DNA from: Pseudomonadota bacterium
GTDB taxonomy: Bacteria; Pseudomonadota; Alphaproteobacteria; Rhizobiales; Rhizobiaceae
Assembly: GCA_020161665.1 (NCBI GenBank)
Contig: JAIUPA010000035.1
Span: 34,841 to 98,840 of the forward strand
DNA: 64,000 bases
Reading direction: 5' to 3'
In this document: positions 8,423-17,774 of the stretch, piece by piece
How positions within the stretch are numbered: the first letter of the stretch is position 1
Layout of the letters: every line of letters starts with the position of its first letter
The notes under the pieces: generated by a model
The model's input: only the letters and a program-made list of their open reading frames with translations
Database searches by the model: none
What the model was told of the DNA's origin: nothing
Made by a program: the position numbers and the translations under genes

Positions 8423-9832
8423 ATGAGCCTCAAGTTCGGAACCAGCGGCCTTCGCGGCCTTTCGGTCGACCTCAAGGGCGAGGCCGCCGCCATCTATTCC
8501 GATGCCTTTGCCCGCCACCTGTTGAAAAGCGGCATCGCGAACCCCGACGATTTCATTTTGATGGGCAGGGACTTTCGCGAGTCCAGCCCGGATATTGCCG
8601 CGATTGCCATCGGCGCGCTGCGCCGGGCCGGTCTTCACCCGCTGGATTGCGGCACGGTGCCGACGCCTGCCCTTGCCCTTTATGGAATGTCGCTGAATGC
8701 CGCCAGCCTGATGGTCACGGGTTCGCACATTCCCGCTGACCGCAACGGCATCAAGTTTTACCGCCCGGACGGCGAAATCGACAAGGCGGACGAACAGGCG
8801 ATTGCCGCCCTTGCCGCGGAAACGACCGGCATCGACGCAACGCCGGGGCTCGCCGAAGACCGCTCTGCTGCCTGTGCGGCCCTTTTCCTCGAGCGTAACC
8901 TTGCCCTCCTGCCGGATGCGGCTTTGGCCGGGATGCGCGTCGGCGTCTACCAGCATTCAACGGTCGCGCGCGACCTGTTCATGGATGTGCTCGCCCATTA
9001 CGGGGCAGATGTGGTGCCGCTTGCCCGTTCCGAAAGCTTCATTCCGGTCGATACGGAAGCCGTCTCGCCGGAAACGCTGGTCCTGTTGAAAGAAGCGGCC
9101 CGCGAATTCAGCCTTGATGCGATTGTTTCGGCCGATGGCGACGGCGACCGCCCGCTGGTGGCCGATGAGACCGGCGTGCCGTTGCGCGGTGATCTTCTCG
9201 GCCTGATGGCCGCCCGCTTCCTGAAGGCGGATGTGGTGGCAACGCCCGTGACCTCCAATTCCGGTCTGGAAGCGGCAGGCCCCTACACCGTATTGCGCAC
9301 CCGCGTCGGCTCGCCCTTCGTGATTGCCGCCATGGCTGAAGCGCTGGCAAAGGGCCGCGACCGCGTCATGGGCTTTGAGGCCAATGGCGGCCTTTTGACC
9401 GCCTCGGCCTTCCGCATCCGCGACATGGCGCTGGCCCCACTGCCGACGCGAGACAGTTTCCTGCCCGCCCTGATAGCCCTTTATGCGGCCGCACAGGGGC
9501 GAAAGACCCTCTCGCAGTTGGCCCGCGATTACCGCCTGCCCGTAGCCGCCGCCGATCGTCTGGAAAACTTTGCCGTGGAACGCAGCGCCGCCCTGATGGC
9601 GCACCTGCGCTCCGCCCCCGAAAACCTCGCCGCTTTCGTGGCGCCGCTGGGTGACATCGCCGCCGTCAGTGATGTCGACGGCCTGCGCATTTCGCTGACC
9701 AATGGCAAGACCGTGCATTTCCGGCCCTCCGGCAACGCCCCGGAAATGCGCTGTTATGTGGAAGCCGAAAACGAAGAGGCAGCCGCACAGCTTCTGCGCC
9801 AGGGACTGGCGCTGGCGCTGGCCTTTGGCTGA
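8423..9832 (+). CDS. Phosphomannomutase/phosphoglucomutase family enzyme
   Basis: 469 residues from the ATG at 8423, which has a good ribosome site (CAGGAGCGGGC). Upstream in-frame codons to 8336 lie in AT-rich promoter-like DNA and are not favoured. The N-terminus MSLKFGTSGLRGLSVDL is typical of the alpha-D-phosphohexomutase family. The catalytic serine loop reads VTGSHIPADRNGIKF rather than the common TASHNP, a variant I associate with rhizobial and Brucella members. The Mg-binding loop SADGDGDRPLVAD and the phosphate-binding RPSGNAPEMRCYVE are intact. It probably interconverts mannose-6- and mannose-1-phosphate, feeding ManC encoded next door. Confidence 0.88.
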   Translation: MSLKFGTSGLRGLSVDLKGEAAAIYSDAFARHLLKSGIANPDDFILMGRDFRESSPDIAAIAIGALRRAGLHPLDCGTVPTPALALYGMSLNAASLMVTGSHIPADRNGIKFYRPDGEIDKADEQAIAALAAETTGIDATPGLAEDRSAACAALFLERNLALLPDAALAGMRVGVYQHSTVARDLFMDVLAHYGADVVPLARSESFIPVDTEAVSPETLVLLKEAAREFSLDAIVSADGDGDRPLVADETGVPLRGDLLGLMAARFLKADVVATPVTSNSGLEAAGPYTVLRTRVGSPFVIAAMAEALAKGRDRVMGFEANGGLLTASAFRIRDMALAPLPTRDSFLPALIALYAAAQGRKTLSQLARDYRLPVAAADRLENFAVERSAALMAHLRSAPENLAAFVAPLGDIAAVSDVDGLRISLTNGKTVHFRPSGNAPEMRCYVEAENEEAAAQLLRQGLALALAFG

Positions 9833-9905
9833 TCTGACCACGGTCGATCCTTGAACGACGCATAGCCCGATGTGCGTGTGAGGTCGGTCTTACATGCCGC
9901 ACCCA

Positions 9906-10330
9906 TCAGTACATATGCGTGCTGCCATCGAACTGTTCGATCAGAACCCTGACACTATTCGGGGCCAGTGCCGCATTCTCGAAAACGTCATAGGTATGCG
10001 CACCATCCACTTGGGCGACACCGAAACTCCATCCTTCGCCCGAAAAATCAATGACATCGCCGGAATCGAGCTTCACCCAGAGACTTGTCGTGTTGGCTTC
10101 GGTGTATCCCGACATGTCGAGAACGTCCTGTGCGGTCAGCGTCAGCTGGTTATTGCCGTGGCCCGTCAGGTCGATCATCTCGATGCTGGAGACCCGGTCC
10201 TGCGCGATCTTGGTAAAGTCGAGCACCATGTCGGTGCCCGCGGCCACGAGGGTGTCGAAGCCGCTCTTGCCGTCGATCTTGGCAAAGTCCGCATTGGCAA
10301 TGTTGATGGTGTCGTCATCAAAGGTGCCTT
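9906..10330 (-). pseudogene. 3' remnant of a large type I-secreted (RTX/adhesin-like) protein
   Basis: The minus-strand frame ending at 9906 encodes about 140 residues with the C-terminal pattern of giant secreted adhesins: DDDTINIANADFAKIDGKSG, then SSIEMIDLTGHGNNQLTLTA, a QDVLDMS turn, a second WVKLDSGDVIDFSG block and an acidic tail. Such C-termini carry the type I secretion signal. The frame upstream (10331-10451) has no such similarity and is antisense to an HlyD-like coding stretch, so the long 5' part of the gene is missing. There is no start codon with a ribosome site at the proper place. It is most simply a truncated remnant. Confidence 0.65.
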
Positions 10331-10331
10331 G

Positions 10332-10571
10332 ATGGTCCTGCCCGCCGAGATAGGTGCCGCCACGATCGATGCCCGCCTGACCAGCGAAGGTGCGCCCTAC
10401 TATCCCGTCACCGTGCGGATTGACGTGGACGCCAACGCGAGCGCCCGGCATCTCGAGATCATTCCCGGCATGACGGCGCAGGTCAGCATCGTGACCGGCG
10501 AACGCACCATCCTCGAATATGTGTTCAAGCCCATTTTCAAGCTGGCGGAAACCGCCTTTCGCGAGCGCTGA
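10332..10571 (+). pseudogene. 3' remnant of an HlyD-type membrane fusion protein (type I secretion adaptor)
   Basis: The plus-strand frame ending at 10571 gives ~80 residues that match only the C-terminus of HlyD-family adaptors: APYYPVTVRIDVDANASARH, then EIIPGMTAQVSIVTGERTIL and EYVFKPIFKLAETAFRER at the stop. The signature PGMT.QV..TG.RT ending in RER is characteristic. The preceding sequence in the same frame is antisense to the adhesin remnant, so everything 5' (membrane anchor, coiled coil, lipoyl domain) is gone. Its stop codon directly abuts the pcaD stop codon of the next operon. It is not expected to be functional. Confidence 0.7.
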
Positions 10572-11354
10572 TTATCCGGCCAGAAAATCGACAAGCGCCG
10601 CATTGAAGGCGGCAGCGGATTCGATGTTGACGATATGGCGACCCGGCAGGGACAGGTGGCGTCCGTTCGGCACGGCGCGCGCAATCGCCTCGAGATCAGC
10701 GGGCGGGCAGACCGGATCATCCGCCCCGGAAATGGCGAGCAACGGGTTTTGAATGCGGTGGATTTCGGCGCGCAGGTCGCCATCGGCAAGCGCCGCGCAG
10801 CAGCCATTATAACCGTCAACCGTGGTTGAAACGAAAGCGGCCAGAATCTTCGCCACCCGCGCGGCGTGAGTTTGATTGAAGGCGGGCGAGAACCAGCGCT
10901 CGGCGGTCGCCGCCGTCAGTGCCGCCAGACCATTCGCCTCAACCGCCGCGATGCGCGCCGCCCAGCTTGCCCCCGTTCCAATCTTGGCTGCCGTGGCGCA
11001 GACGACGATCCTGTCGAACCGATTGCCCACATGAATGCCGAGCCACTGCCCCGTCAGCCCGCCAATCGACAGGCCGCAGAAATGCGCCTTGCCGATCTTC
11101 AGCGCGTCGAGAAGGGCGATCACATCGCCGCCGAGATCGGCAATCCTATAGGGCGGCGTCGGGGCGGTGGAGCGCCCGTGGCCGCGTCGGTCGTAGCGCA
11201 GGATGCGGAACGTGCCGGCGAGCGCCTCGGCCTGCTCGTCCCACATATGGAGGTCCGTGCCGAGCGAATTGCAGAAGACGAGCCACGGCTTGCCGTCTCC
11301 ATCGCCATCGATGCGGTAATTCAAGCGGTGGGTGGCAAGGTCGAGGGTTTTCAT
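10572..11354 (-). CDS. pcaD: 3-oxoadipate enol-lactonase
   Basis: 260 residues from the ATG at 11354 (MKTLDLATHRLNYRIDG). Alpha/beta-hydrolase fold with oxyanion region FCNSLGTDLHMW, nucleophile elbow CGLSIGGLTG, and the C-terminal catalytic histidine in LPGRHIVNIES. It hydrolyses 3-oxoadipate enol-lactone to 3-oxoadipate, the step after muconolactone isomerase, so in this context it is equivalent to catD. It is the last gene of the benzoate-catechol unit, 20 bp after benE. The product feeds PcaIJ and PcaF encoded at 29.5-32.1 kb. A second in-frame ATG at 11360 is possible. Confidence 0.92.
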   Translation of the reverse strand: MKTLDLATHRLNYRIDGDGDGKPWLVFCNSLGTDLHMWDEQAEALAGTFRILRYDRRGHGRSTAPTPPYRIADLGGDVIALLDALKIGKAHFCGLSIGGLTGQWLGIHVGNRFDRIVVCATAAKIGTGASWAARIAAVEANGLAALTAATAERWFSPAFNQTHAARVAKILAAFVSTTVDGYNGCCAALADGDLRAEIHRIQNPLLAISGADDPVCPPADLEAIARAVPNGRHLSLPGRHIVNIESAAAFNAALVDFLAG

Positions 11355-11374
11355 GATCATGCGCTTTCGAAAGG

Positions 11375-12574
11375 TCAGGACTGCGGTTGGCGTGCGTTCC
11401 ACGGTCGCCATTTCAGGATGAGATGGGTGGCGATGCCGAAAATCAAGCCCCAGAAGGCGGCGCCGAGACCGAGAAAACTCATGCCCGAGGCCGCGACGAT
11501 GAAGGTAATGAGCGCCGCATCGCGATCCCCGGCTTGTGTCATCGAACCGGCAAGCGAATTGACGATGGTGGGGAAAAGCGCCAGTCCCGCCAGCGCCGCG
11601 ATCAGTTCTTTCGGCAGCAGGGCAAAGAGCGAGAGGACGGTCGCGGAAATAGCGCCGAGCAGGATATAGAGCACACTTCCCGAAACGGCGGCGACATAGC
11701 GCTTGCCGGGGTCCTCATGCGCTTCCTTGCCGGTACAGATGGCGGCGGTAAAGGCGGCGAGGTTGAGGCCATGGCAGCCGAACGGGGCGAGAAGCGCCGA
11801 GCCAAGCGCCGACCAGGCAATGAGCGGTGAAGCGCCGGGGCGCGGATAGCCGCTGCCGCGCAAGACCGCCATGCCCGGCACCCATTGGCCGGTCAGCGAA
11901 ACGACGGTGAGCGGCAGGGCAATGTTGATGATCGCCTGCCCGTCGAAATGCGGCATCGTCCAGGTGGGCCAGGTGATGGCCAACACCGGCATGGCACCGT
12001 TGATATTGCCCGTAACCAGCGTCACCAGACAGCCCGCAACCAGCACCAGAACCACGGCATAGCGCGGCGTCCAGCGCCGTCCGATAAAGAAGGCGACGAA
12101 CATCGCGCCAACCAGAAGCGGGGCCGCCGGAAGCGCAAAGAACATTTTCGCGGCAAAGCCAAAAAGAATACCGGCCAGCATGGCGGCGGAAATGGCAGCG
12201 GGAAGCTTGCCGATGATGCGGTCGAAACTGCCTGTCAGGCCAATGACGAAGATGATGAGGCTGGAGACCAGATAGGCCCCGACGGCATCGGCATAATCCA
12301 CCGTTGGCAGAAGGGTGATGAGAAGCGCCGAGCCGGGGGCCGACCAGGCGATGACTACCGGCACCCGGTAGTAGAGGCTCAGGATCAGGCCAAGCACACC
12401 GCTGCCGATGGAAATCGTCCAGACCCAGGATTGCAGCAGCGCAGGGGAAAGCCCCTGCGCTGCCTGAAAGATAATGACCAGCGGCCCGGCATAGGCAATC
12501 AGCGTGGCGATCATTCCGGCCAGTATGGCCGAGAGCGAGAGATCCTTGCCGAGGCTTTTCCAGACGCTGGTCAT
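11375..12574 (-). CDS. benE: Benzoate/H+ symporter, BenE family
   Basis: 399 residues, nearly all hydrophobic, with about 12 membrane segments in the inner membrane. The N-terminal pattern AGPLVIIFQAAQGLSPALLQ and the blocks VPVVIAWSAPGSALL and APFGCHGLNLAAFTAAICTG are characteristic of BenE, where the first two lie near the substrate path of UraA-like folds. It imports benzoate with protons. It lies 11 bp after the MFS gene and 20 bp before pcaD in the same orientation. A second benzoate carrier beside benK is a known arrangement in soil bacteria. Confidence 0.93.
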   Translation of the reverse strand: MTSVWKSLGKDLSLSAILAGMIATLIAYAGPLVIIFQAAQGLSPALLQSWVWTISIGSGVLGLILSLYYRVPVVIAWSAPGSALLITLLPTVDYADAVGAYLVSSLIIFVIGLTGSFDRIIGKLPAAISAAMLAGILFGFAAKMFFALPAAPLLVGAMFVAFFIGRRWTPRYAVVLVLVAGCLVTLVTGNINGAMPVLAITWPTWTMPHFDGQAIINIALPLTVVSLTGQWVPGMAVLRGSGYPRPGASPLIAWSALGSALLAPFGCHGLNLAAFTAAICTGKEAHEDPGKRYVAAVSGSVLYILLGAISATVLSLFALLPKELIAALAGLALFPTIVNSLAGSMTQAGDRDAALITFIVAASGMSFLGLGAAFWGLIFGIATHLILKWRPWNARQPQS

Positions 12575-12585
12575 GGCGCGTTCCT

Positions 12586-13920
12586 TTAGGCCGTTGCCAG
12601 CTGCACGGGGTTTGCGCTGCGAGCGTTGCTGACGGCGAAGACAATCATGGCAAGCGCCGAGATGGCCGCCGGGATAGCGAACAGCAGGAAGTTCTGCTGC
12701 AGCGGCAGTTGCTGAGCGAGCAGCATGCCCCCGAAGGTCGGGCCGACGATGGCACCGATACGTCCCACGCCAGAGGCCCAGCCCAGACCCGTCGAGCGGA
12801 TCGAGAGGTTATAAAGCTGGGCGACGCTGGCATAGAGCAGGATCTGCGTGCCGATGGTGGTGGCCCCGGCCACGAAGACCAGCAGGAACAGGATGCCAGC
12901 CGGCGGGTTGTAGCCGATCAGCGCAATCGAGACGGCTGCGGCAAGGAAGAAGGCCACGACCACCTTCGGCAGACCGAAACGATCCCCCAGCCAGCCGCCG
13001 AGAATGGCCCCGACCATACCGCCGAAGTTCAGCGAGAAGAGGCTGAGAAGGCTTGCCTTTTCGGCATAACCGGCTTCCTGCAGCACCTTGGGCAACCAGG
13101 ACGACAGGAGGTAGACCAGAAGCAGGCAGCAGAAGAAGGCAACCCACAGCATGACGGTGCGCAGCGAACGATTGTGGCGGAAGAGTTCAGCGACCGAGGC
13201 CGAAGCGCCCTTGGTTTCGTGGTAGGTCAGGCGGTCCTCCGCCGTCAGCTGCAGCGAGGGGTCAACCCTGGCATAAATGGCCTTGGCCTTGTCCTGCTGG
13301 CCCTGACGAATGAGGAAGCCGAGCGATTCCGGCAGCATCCACAAGACGAGCGGCAGGAGGAGCAGCGGCACGGCGGCCGCGAAGAACATCGGCTGCCAGC
13401 CAAAGGACGGAATGAGACCGATGCCGAGACCGGCGGCAACCATGCCGCCCACCGAATAGCCGGAGAACATCAGCGCCACCATGGTGCCACGCAGACGCTT
13501 CGGAGCATATTCATTCATCAGCGCCACGGCGTTCGGCATCAGGCCGCCGCAACCAAGACCGGCGATGAAGCGGAAGACCTTGAACTGATCCGGCGATCCG
13601 GCAAAGCCGGTGAGGAAGGTGGAGAAGGTAAACAGCATGAAGCTGATGGCGATGCCCTTCTTGCGGCCGATCTTGTCGGCCAGCGGCCCGAAGATCAGCG
13701 CGCCGAACATCATGCCAAACAGCGCCCAGGCCTGAAGGGCACCGGCCTGCGGTTTGGTCAGCCCCCATTCGGCGATCAGCGTGGGTAGAACCGTTCCGGC
13801 CACGAACACGTCATAGCCGTCCACGATCAGAAGCAGGGCGCACAGCACCACCACCGACCATTGGAATTTACCGAAGGGATTGTTGTCTATGGCGTCATTC
13901 ACATCGATATTGCGCATCAT
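12586..13920 (-). CDS. benK: MFS aromatic-acid:H+ symporter, BenK-like
   Basis: About 444 residues with 12 membrane segments, member of the AAHS family. Near the N-terminus is LLIVDGYDVFVAGTVLPTL, the DGYD helix-1 signature essential in BenK/PcaK, and the loop 2-3 motif GPLADKIGRKKG follows. Start is the first of two adjacent ATGs at 13920/13917, just after GGGAGGAG; an upstream in-frame codon at 13944 lacks a ribosome site. It lies between benD and benE, so benzoate is the likely substrate, though AAHS carriers also take other benzoates. Assigned by family plus context. Confidence 0.85.
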   Translation of the reverse strand: MMRNIDVNDAIDNNPFGKFQWSVVVLCALLLIVDGYDVFVAGTVLPTLIAEWGLTKPQAGALQAWALFGMMFGALIFGPLADKIGRKKGIAISFMLFTFSTFLTGFAGSPDQFKVFRFIAGLGCGGLMPNAVALMNEYAPKRLRGTMVALMFSGYSVGGMVAAGLGIGLIPSFGWQPMFFAAAVPLLLLPLVLWMLPESLGFLIRQGQQDKAKAIYARVDPSLQLTAEDRLTYHETKGASASVAELFRHNRSLRTVMLWVAFFCCLLLVYLLSSWLPKVLQEAGYAEKASLLSLFSLNFGGMVGAILGGWLGDRFGLPKVVVAFFLAAAVSIALIGYNPPAGILFLLVFVAGATTIGTQILLYASVAQLYNLSIRSTGLGWASGVGRIGAIVGPTFGGMLLAQQLPLQQNFLLFAIPAAISALAMIVFAVSNARSANPVQLATA

Positions 13921-13958
13921 CACTCCTCCCGAGTTGTCACGCATTTGACTGGTGGCCC

Positions 13959-14747
13959 TCAGCCCAGATCGCCTCCGGCGACGGGCATGATGCTGCCGGT
14001 GATGTAGGATGCCTCATCCGAGGCGAGGAACAGGATTGGCGACGCCTGCTCCTCTATGGTCGCGTAGCGCTTCATGAAGCTCGATTGCTTCACCTGCGTT
14101 ACCACTTCAGCCATCCAGGCCTTCTCTTCCGCCGTATCGCCCGCAGCATTGCGGGGAATGCGGCGCGGCGGCGCTTCCGTTCCGCCGGGCGCGGTGGCCA
14201 CGACGCGGATATTGCGGTCCGCCAGTTCCATGGCGAGCGACCGGGTGATGGCGTTGACGCCCCCCTTGGCCGCCGAATAGGGCATGCGATAAATGCCGCG
14301 CGTCGCGTTCGACGAGACGTTGACGATGGTGCCGCCGCCGCGTGCAAACAGATGCGGCAGGACCGCATGGCAGCAGTAGAGCGTCGGCATCAGCGAGCGG
14401 CGGATTTCCGCGTCGATCTGGGCCGGTTCGAACTCGGCAAAGGGGCGCATACGGATCGCGCCACCAACATTGTTGATGAGAATATCGATGCCACCGAAGG
14501 TGTCTGCCGCGTGGCGCATGGCGGCAGCGGCCCCCTCATGGGTTTCGAGATCGGCATTGAAGGCGGCGGCCCGGCGGCTTTTCGCCTCCTTCGCCACCTC
14601 ACCGACGAAATCGGCGCGGTCGACGAAGAGCACCTGACCGCCTTCAGCCACGGCCCTGAGCGCCACGGCCCGGCCAATGCCCTGCGCCGCGCCGGTGACG
14701 ACTAGCACCTTGCCGGCAAAGCGGCCCTTGAAAAGGGGCGCGTTCAT
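13959..14747 (-). CDS. benD: 1,6-dihydroxycyclohexa-2,4-diene-1-carboxylate dehydrogenase
   Basis: 262-residue short-chain dehydrogenase. The NAD-binding motif TGAAQGIGRAVALRA lies near residues 19-33, NNVG at about 90, and the catalytic Tyr and Lys are in MPYSAAKGGVNA. It oxidises the cis-diol made by BenABC from benzoate to catechol, releasing CO2 and NADH. The ATG overlaps the benC stop by 4 bp, so translation is coupled. Gene order benABCD is complete here. Confidence 0.93.
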   Translation of the reverse strand: MNAPLFKGRFAGKVLVVTGAAQGIGRAVALRAVAEGGQVLFVDRADFVGEVAKEAKSRRAAAFNADLETHEGAAAAMRHAADTFGGIDILINNVGGAIRMRPFAEFEPAQIDAEIRRSLMPTLYCCHAVLPHLFARGGGTIVNVSSNATRGIYRMPYSAAKGGVNAITRSLAMELADRNIRVVATAPGGTEAPPRRIPRNAAGDTAEEKAWMAEVVTQVKQSSFMKRYATIEEQASPILFLASDEASYITGSIMPVAGGDLG

Positions 14748-15775
14748 GCGCTCGCCTTCAGGGGAACGTTGGGCGTGAACTTCTCATAGTGGAAGCTTGC
14801 GGGCTTCACGCCGGTTTCATCAAAATAGCGGCGCACGGCATCGACCATTGGCGGCGGACCGCAGAGATAGGCATCAAACGCGCCCGCCTGCAGCATGTCT
14901 TCCGGCATATGCTGCGTGACCCAGCCCTTTTTCGGATGGGTCGAGGCTTCCTCGGCCACCACGGTTGAAAAGGTGAAGTTCGGCAGGCGAGCCGCATAGG
15001 CTTCGATTTCATCGACCAGCACCAGATCGAGGTCGCGGGTCACGCCATAGATCAGGTGGATGTTCTGGGTCGAACCGGCACGCGCCAGCACTTCCAGCAT
15101 CGAAAGGAAGGGGGCAAGCCCCGTACCGCCTGCAAGGAAGAGCAAGGGGCGCTCGTCATTGCGCAGGTAGAAGCTGCCGAGCGGGCCAGTCAGCGACAGC
15201 TTGTCGCCGGGTTTTGCGCCGGAAAGCCAGCGGCTCATCAACCCGCCGGGGATTGTCTTGATCAGGAAGCCGATGCGCTGTTCGCCAGGGGCCGTGCTGA
15301 AGGAATAGGAGCGGTTATCGCCGCTGCCCGGCACGTCGATATTCACATATTGCCCCGGCAGGAAGGCGGGACCGGCAGTTGCCGCATCCACATCCAGTTC
15401 CAGAACGATGGCGGCATCCTTGTGCGGCTCGACCTTGCAAACCGTTGCGGCAAATTTCTGCTGCCCGGTCTTGCAGGCAAGCGAGGTGGTGGGCACGGAG
15501 AGGACGCAATCGCTCGACGGGATCATCTGGCAGGTCAGGACAATGCCGTCCGCCGCTTCCGTCTCGTTCAGCGCGTCCTCGATGTAGTCATTGCCGAGGT
15601 CATAGCTGCCGCTTTCGGCGCGGCACTTGCAGGTGCCGCACACGCCGTCGGAACAGTCCATCGGCAGGTTGATCTTGTTGCGGAACGCGGCATCAAGCAC
15701 CTTTTCGCCCGCCTTGCATTCGATGAAGCGGGTGACGCCATCTTCGAAATTCAGTGCAATCCTGCAGCTGGACAT
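14744..15775 (-). CDS. benC: Benzoate 1,2-dioxygenase electron-transfer (reductase) component
   Basis: 343 residues from the ATG at 15775, which follows a strong GAGGAGG ribosome site. The N-terminal plant-type ferredoxin domain has Cys41, Cys46, Cys49 and Cys82 (CSDGVCGTCKC ... TCQM) for a 2Fe-2S centre. The C-terminal ferredoxin-NADP reductase part shows RSYSFSTAP (FAD), GGTGLAPFLSML (NADH) and YLCGPPPMVDAV. It carries electrons from NADH to the Rieske centre of BenAB. It overlaps benD by 4 bp. Confidence 0.94.
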   Translation of the reverse strand: MSSCRIALNFEDGVTRFIECKAGEKVLDAAFRNKINLPMDCSDGVCGTCKCRAESGSYDLGNDYIEDALNETEAADGIVLTCQMIPSSDCVLSVPTTSLACKTGQQKFAATVCKVEPHKDAAIVLELDVDAATAGPAFLPGQYVNIDVPGSGDNRSYSFSTAPGEQRIGFLIKTIPGGLMSRWLSGAKPGDKLSLTGPLGSFYLRNDERPLLFLAGGTGLAPFLSMLEVLARAGSTQNIHLIYGVTRDLDLVLVDEIEAYAARLPNFTFSTVVAEEASTHPKKGWVTQHMPEDMLQAGAFDAYLCGPPPMVDAVRRYFDETGVKPASFHYEKFTPNVPLKASA

Positions 15776-15817
15776 GGTTCCTCCTCTCAAAAACCTTATC
15801 GACAGCCCGCCCCGGCC

Positions 15818-16306
15818 TCAGACGTGGTAAACGTCGATGACCTGGCGGATGTAGTCGTTCTTCAAAACGATCTTCTTGGCGGAGATCAGCGTTTCCCCGT
15901 CCGTGGTGCGCAGCGTCACGAACATCGTGCCGAAGAACTGATCGGTGACCTTGTAGCGGTGGTTCAGCGTGTGGAAGTTGTAGCGAACGTCCACCTCGTT
16001 GCCCCTTACCGCCAGAACCTCGACATTGGTGACGTTGTGGCTGGTGCGCGGTTCCGGCGTGGAAGCGCCCGAGCGTTCCGTCTTGATGCGGAACACGCGG
16101 TCCTCCAGACCGTCGCGGGTCGGGTAGTAGATCAGCGAGATCTGCGACTGCGGGTCTTCGGTGATCTGGTCATCATCGTCCCAGGCGGGCATCCAGTAGG
16201 TGACATCTGCGGCATAGCAGGTCAGCCAGGTGTCCCAATCGCGATCATCCAGAAGGCGCGCTTCGCGATAAAGGAAGGCGCAGATGGCTTCGTAAGACAG
16301 GCTCAT
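15818..16306 (-). CDS. benB: Benzoate 1,2-dioxygenase small (beta) subunit
   Basis: 162 residues, the standard length of ring-hydroxylating dioxygenase beta subunits (SnoaL-like cone fold). Motifs include [20 protein letters not shown] near the N-terminus and the C-terminal [10 protein letters not shown] with terminal IDVYHV. It is a structural partner of BenA in an alpha3beta3 oxygenase. Its ATG overlaps the benA stop by 4 bp, as expected for stoichiometric synthesis. Confidence 0.94.
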   Translation of the reverse strand: MSLSYEAICAFLYREARLLDDRDWDTWLTCYAADVTYWMPAWDDDDQITEDPQSQISLIYYPTRDGLEDRVFRIKTERSGASTPEPRTSHNVTNVEVLAVRGNEVDVRYNFHTLNHRYKVTDQFFGTMFVTLRTTDGETLISAKKIVLKNDYIRQVIDVYHV

Positions 16307-17661
16307 GCCGCGTCTCCCTTCTTTTCAGCGGCCAGCGCATCGCGCATCACCGCAGCCCAGTATTCATGCTGGCGAACAAAGAGGCCCTCGTCCTCGCTGC
16401 GCTCGCCCGACAGCAGCGGGTTCAACCCCATGCGCTTGGCGTTGTCGTCGGGACCGTCGATCCACAGCGGCGCGCCACGCGACAGGTCGTTCCACAGCGC
16501 TGCAACCCCGGCATAGCCGGACTGGCAGGCGCGGAATTCTTCGAGATCGTCCGCCGTGCCCATGCCGGAAACATTGAAGAAATCCTCGTACTGGCGAAGA
16601 CGGATGGCGCGGTCTTCGGCGCTTTCGCCCTTCGGGGCAAAGCAGAAGATACTGATCTCGGTCTTATCCACGCTGATCGGACGGGTGACGCGGATCTGCG
16701 TCGAGAACTGGTCCATCAGGAACACGTTCGGGTAGATGCACAGGTTACGCGTCTGGTTGACGATGAAATCGGCCTTGTCGGCACCGACGCGGGCGGCGAT
16801 CTCGTCACGCTGGCCATAGACCGGGCGCACCTCGGGGTTCATGGTGTTGGTCCACAGCAGGATGTGGCCGTTTTCAAAGCCATAGACACCGGCAACCGAG
16901 CGGCTCCAGCTGTTGGCGTCCACCGCCTTGGTGCCCTCTTCCTTGCGGCGGCCCATGGTGGCGGCATAGTTCCAGTGCACCGACGAGACGTGATAGCCGT
17001 CGCAACCGTTCTCCATCTGGAGCTTCCAGTTGCCGTCGTAGATGTAGGAGGAATTGCCGCGCACGACTTCCAGCCCGTTCGGGGCCTGGTCGACGATCTG
17101 GTCGATGATGACGCGGGTTTCGCCGAGGAAATCGAGAAGCGGAGCGACATCTTGCCTTAAGCTGCCGAACAGGAAGCCGCGATAATTCTCAAAGCGGGCG
17201 ACGCGCGTCAGATCATGCGAGCCGTTCTTGGCGAACTGCTCGGGATATTGCGTCGTCTTCTCGTCCTTCACCTTCAAAAGCTTGCCGGTGTTGGAAAAAG
17301 TCCAGCCGTGGAAGGGACAGGTGAAGCTGCCCTTGTTGCCGTGCTTGCGACGGCACAGCATCGCGCCGCGATGGGCGCAGGCGTTGATGACGGCGTTCAG
17401 TTCGCCCGTCTTGTCCCGGGTGATGACCACCGGCTGGCGACCGATATAGGTCGTGTAATAGTCGTTGTTTTCGGGGATCTGGCTCTCATGGGCGAGATAG
17501 ACCCAGTTGCTTTCGAAAATATGCTTCATCTCCAGTTCGAAGAGGTCTTCGTTGGTGAAGATGTCGCGGCGGCAACGGAAAATGCCGGCTTCCTTGTCGT
17601 CCTGCACGGCGGTTGCCAGCAGATGATCGAGATCACGGGCCTTGTCGATAATCGCGGACAT
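16303..17661 (-). CDS. benA: Benzoate 1,2-dioxygenase large (alpha) subunit
   Basis: 452 residues. The Rieske 2Fe-2S ligands are Cys95, His97, Cys115 and His118 (CAHRGAMLC ... CPFHGW). The mononuclear iron site follows in [15 protein letters not shown], with the bridging Asp221 and ligands His224 and His229. This is the BenA/XylX group, which adds O2 to the 1,2 positions of benzoate to give the cis-diol. Substituted benzoates or anthranilate could also be substrates of such enzymes, but the benBCD-catA context argues for benzoate. It starts 113 bp after catA, with a strong hairpin in the gap. Confidence 0.94.
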   Translation of the reverse strand: MSAIIDKARDLDHLLATAVQDDKEAGIFRCRRDIFTNEDLFELEMKHIFESNWVYLAHESQIPENNDYYTTYIGRQPVVITRDKTGELNAVINACAHRGAMLCRRKHGNKGSFTCPFHGWTFSNTGKLLKVKDEKTTQYPEQFAKNGSHDLTRVARFENYRGFLFGSLRQDVAPLLDFLGETRVIIDQIVDQAPNGLEVVRGNSSYIYDGNWKLQMENGCDGYHVSSVHWNYAATMGRRKEEGTKAVDANSWSRSVAGVYGFENGHILLWTNTMNPEVRPVYGQRDEIAARVGADKADFIVNQTRNLCIYPNVFLMDQFSTQIRVTRPISVDKTEISIFCFAPKGESAEDRAIRLRQYEDFFNVSGMGTADDLEEFRACQSGYAGVAALWNDLSRGAPLWIDGPDDNAKRMGLNPLLSGERSEDEGLFVRQHEYWAAVMRDALAAEKKGDAA

Positions 17662-17740
17662 GAGTGTTCTCCCGCAGGGACGCGTGTTTCACGCTGTCCT
17701 TGCCACAATGTCGATGATACGGGGTTCAGGGGCTTGGGGT

Positions 17741-17760
17741 GGCGGCCCCGAAGGGCCGCC
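17741..17760 (-). terminator. Stable UUCG-loop hairpin between catA and benA
   Basis: Perfect 8-bp arms GGCGGCCC/GGGCCGCC close a 4-nt loop. On the transcribed minus strand the loop is C(UUCG)G, an exceptionally stable tetraloop. No U-run follows, so it more likely protects the 3' end of catBCA mRNA or pauses polymerase than ends transcription. Confidence 0.6.
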
Positions 17761-17774
17761 CTGGAAGACGCCGC

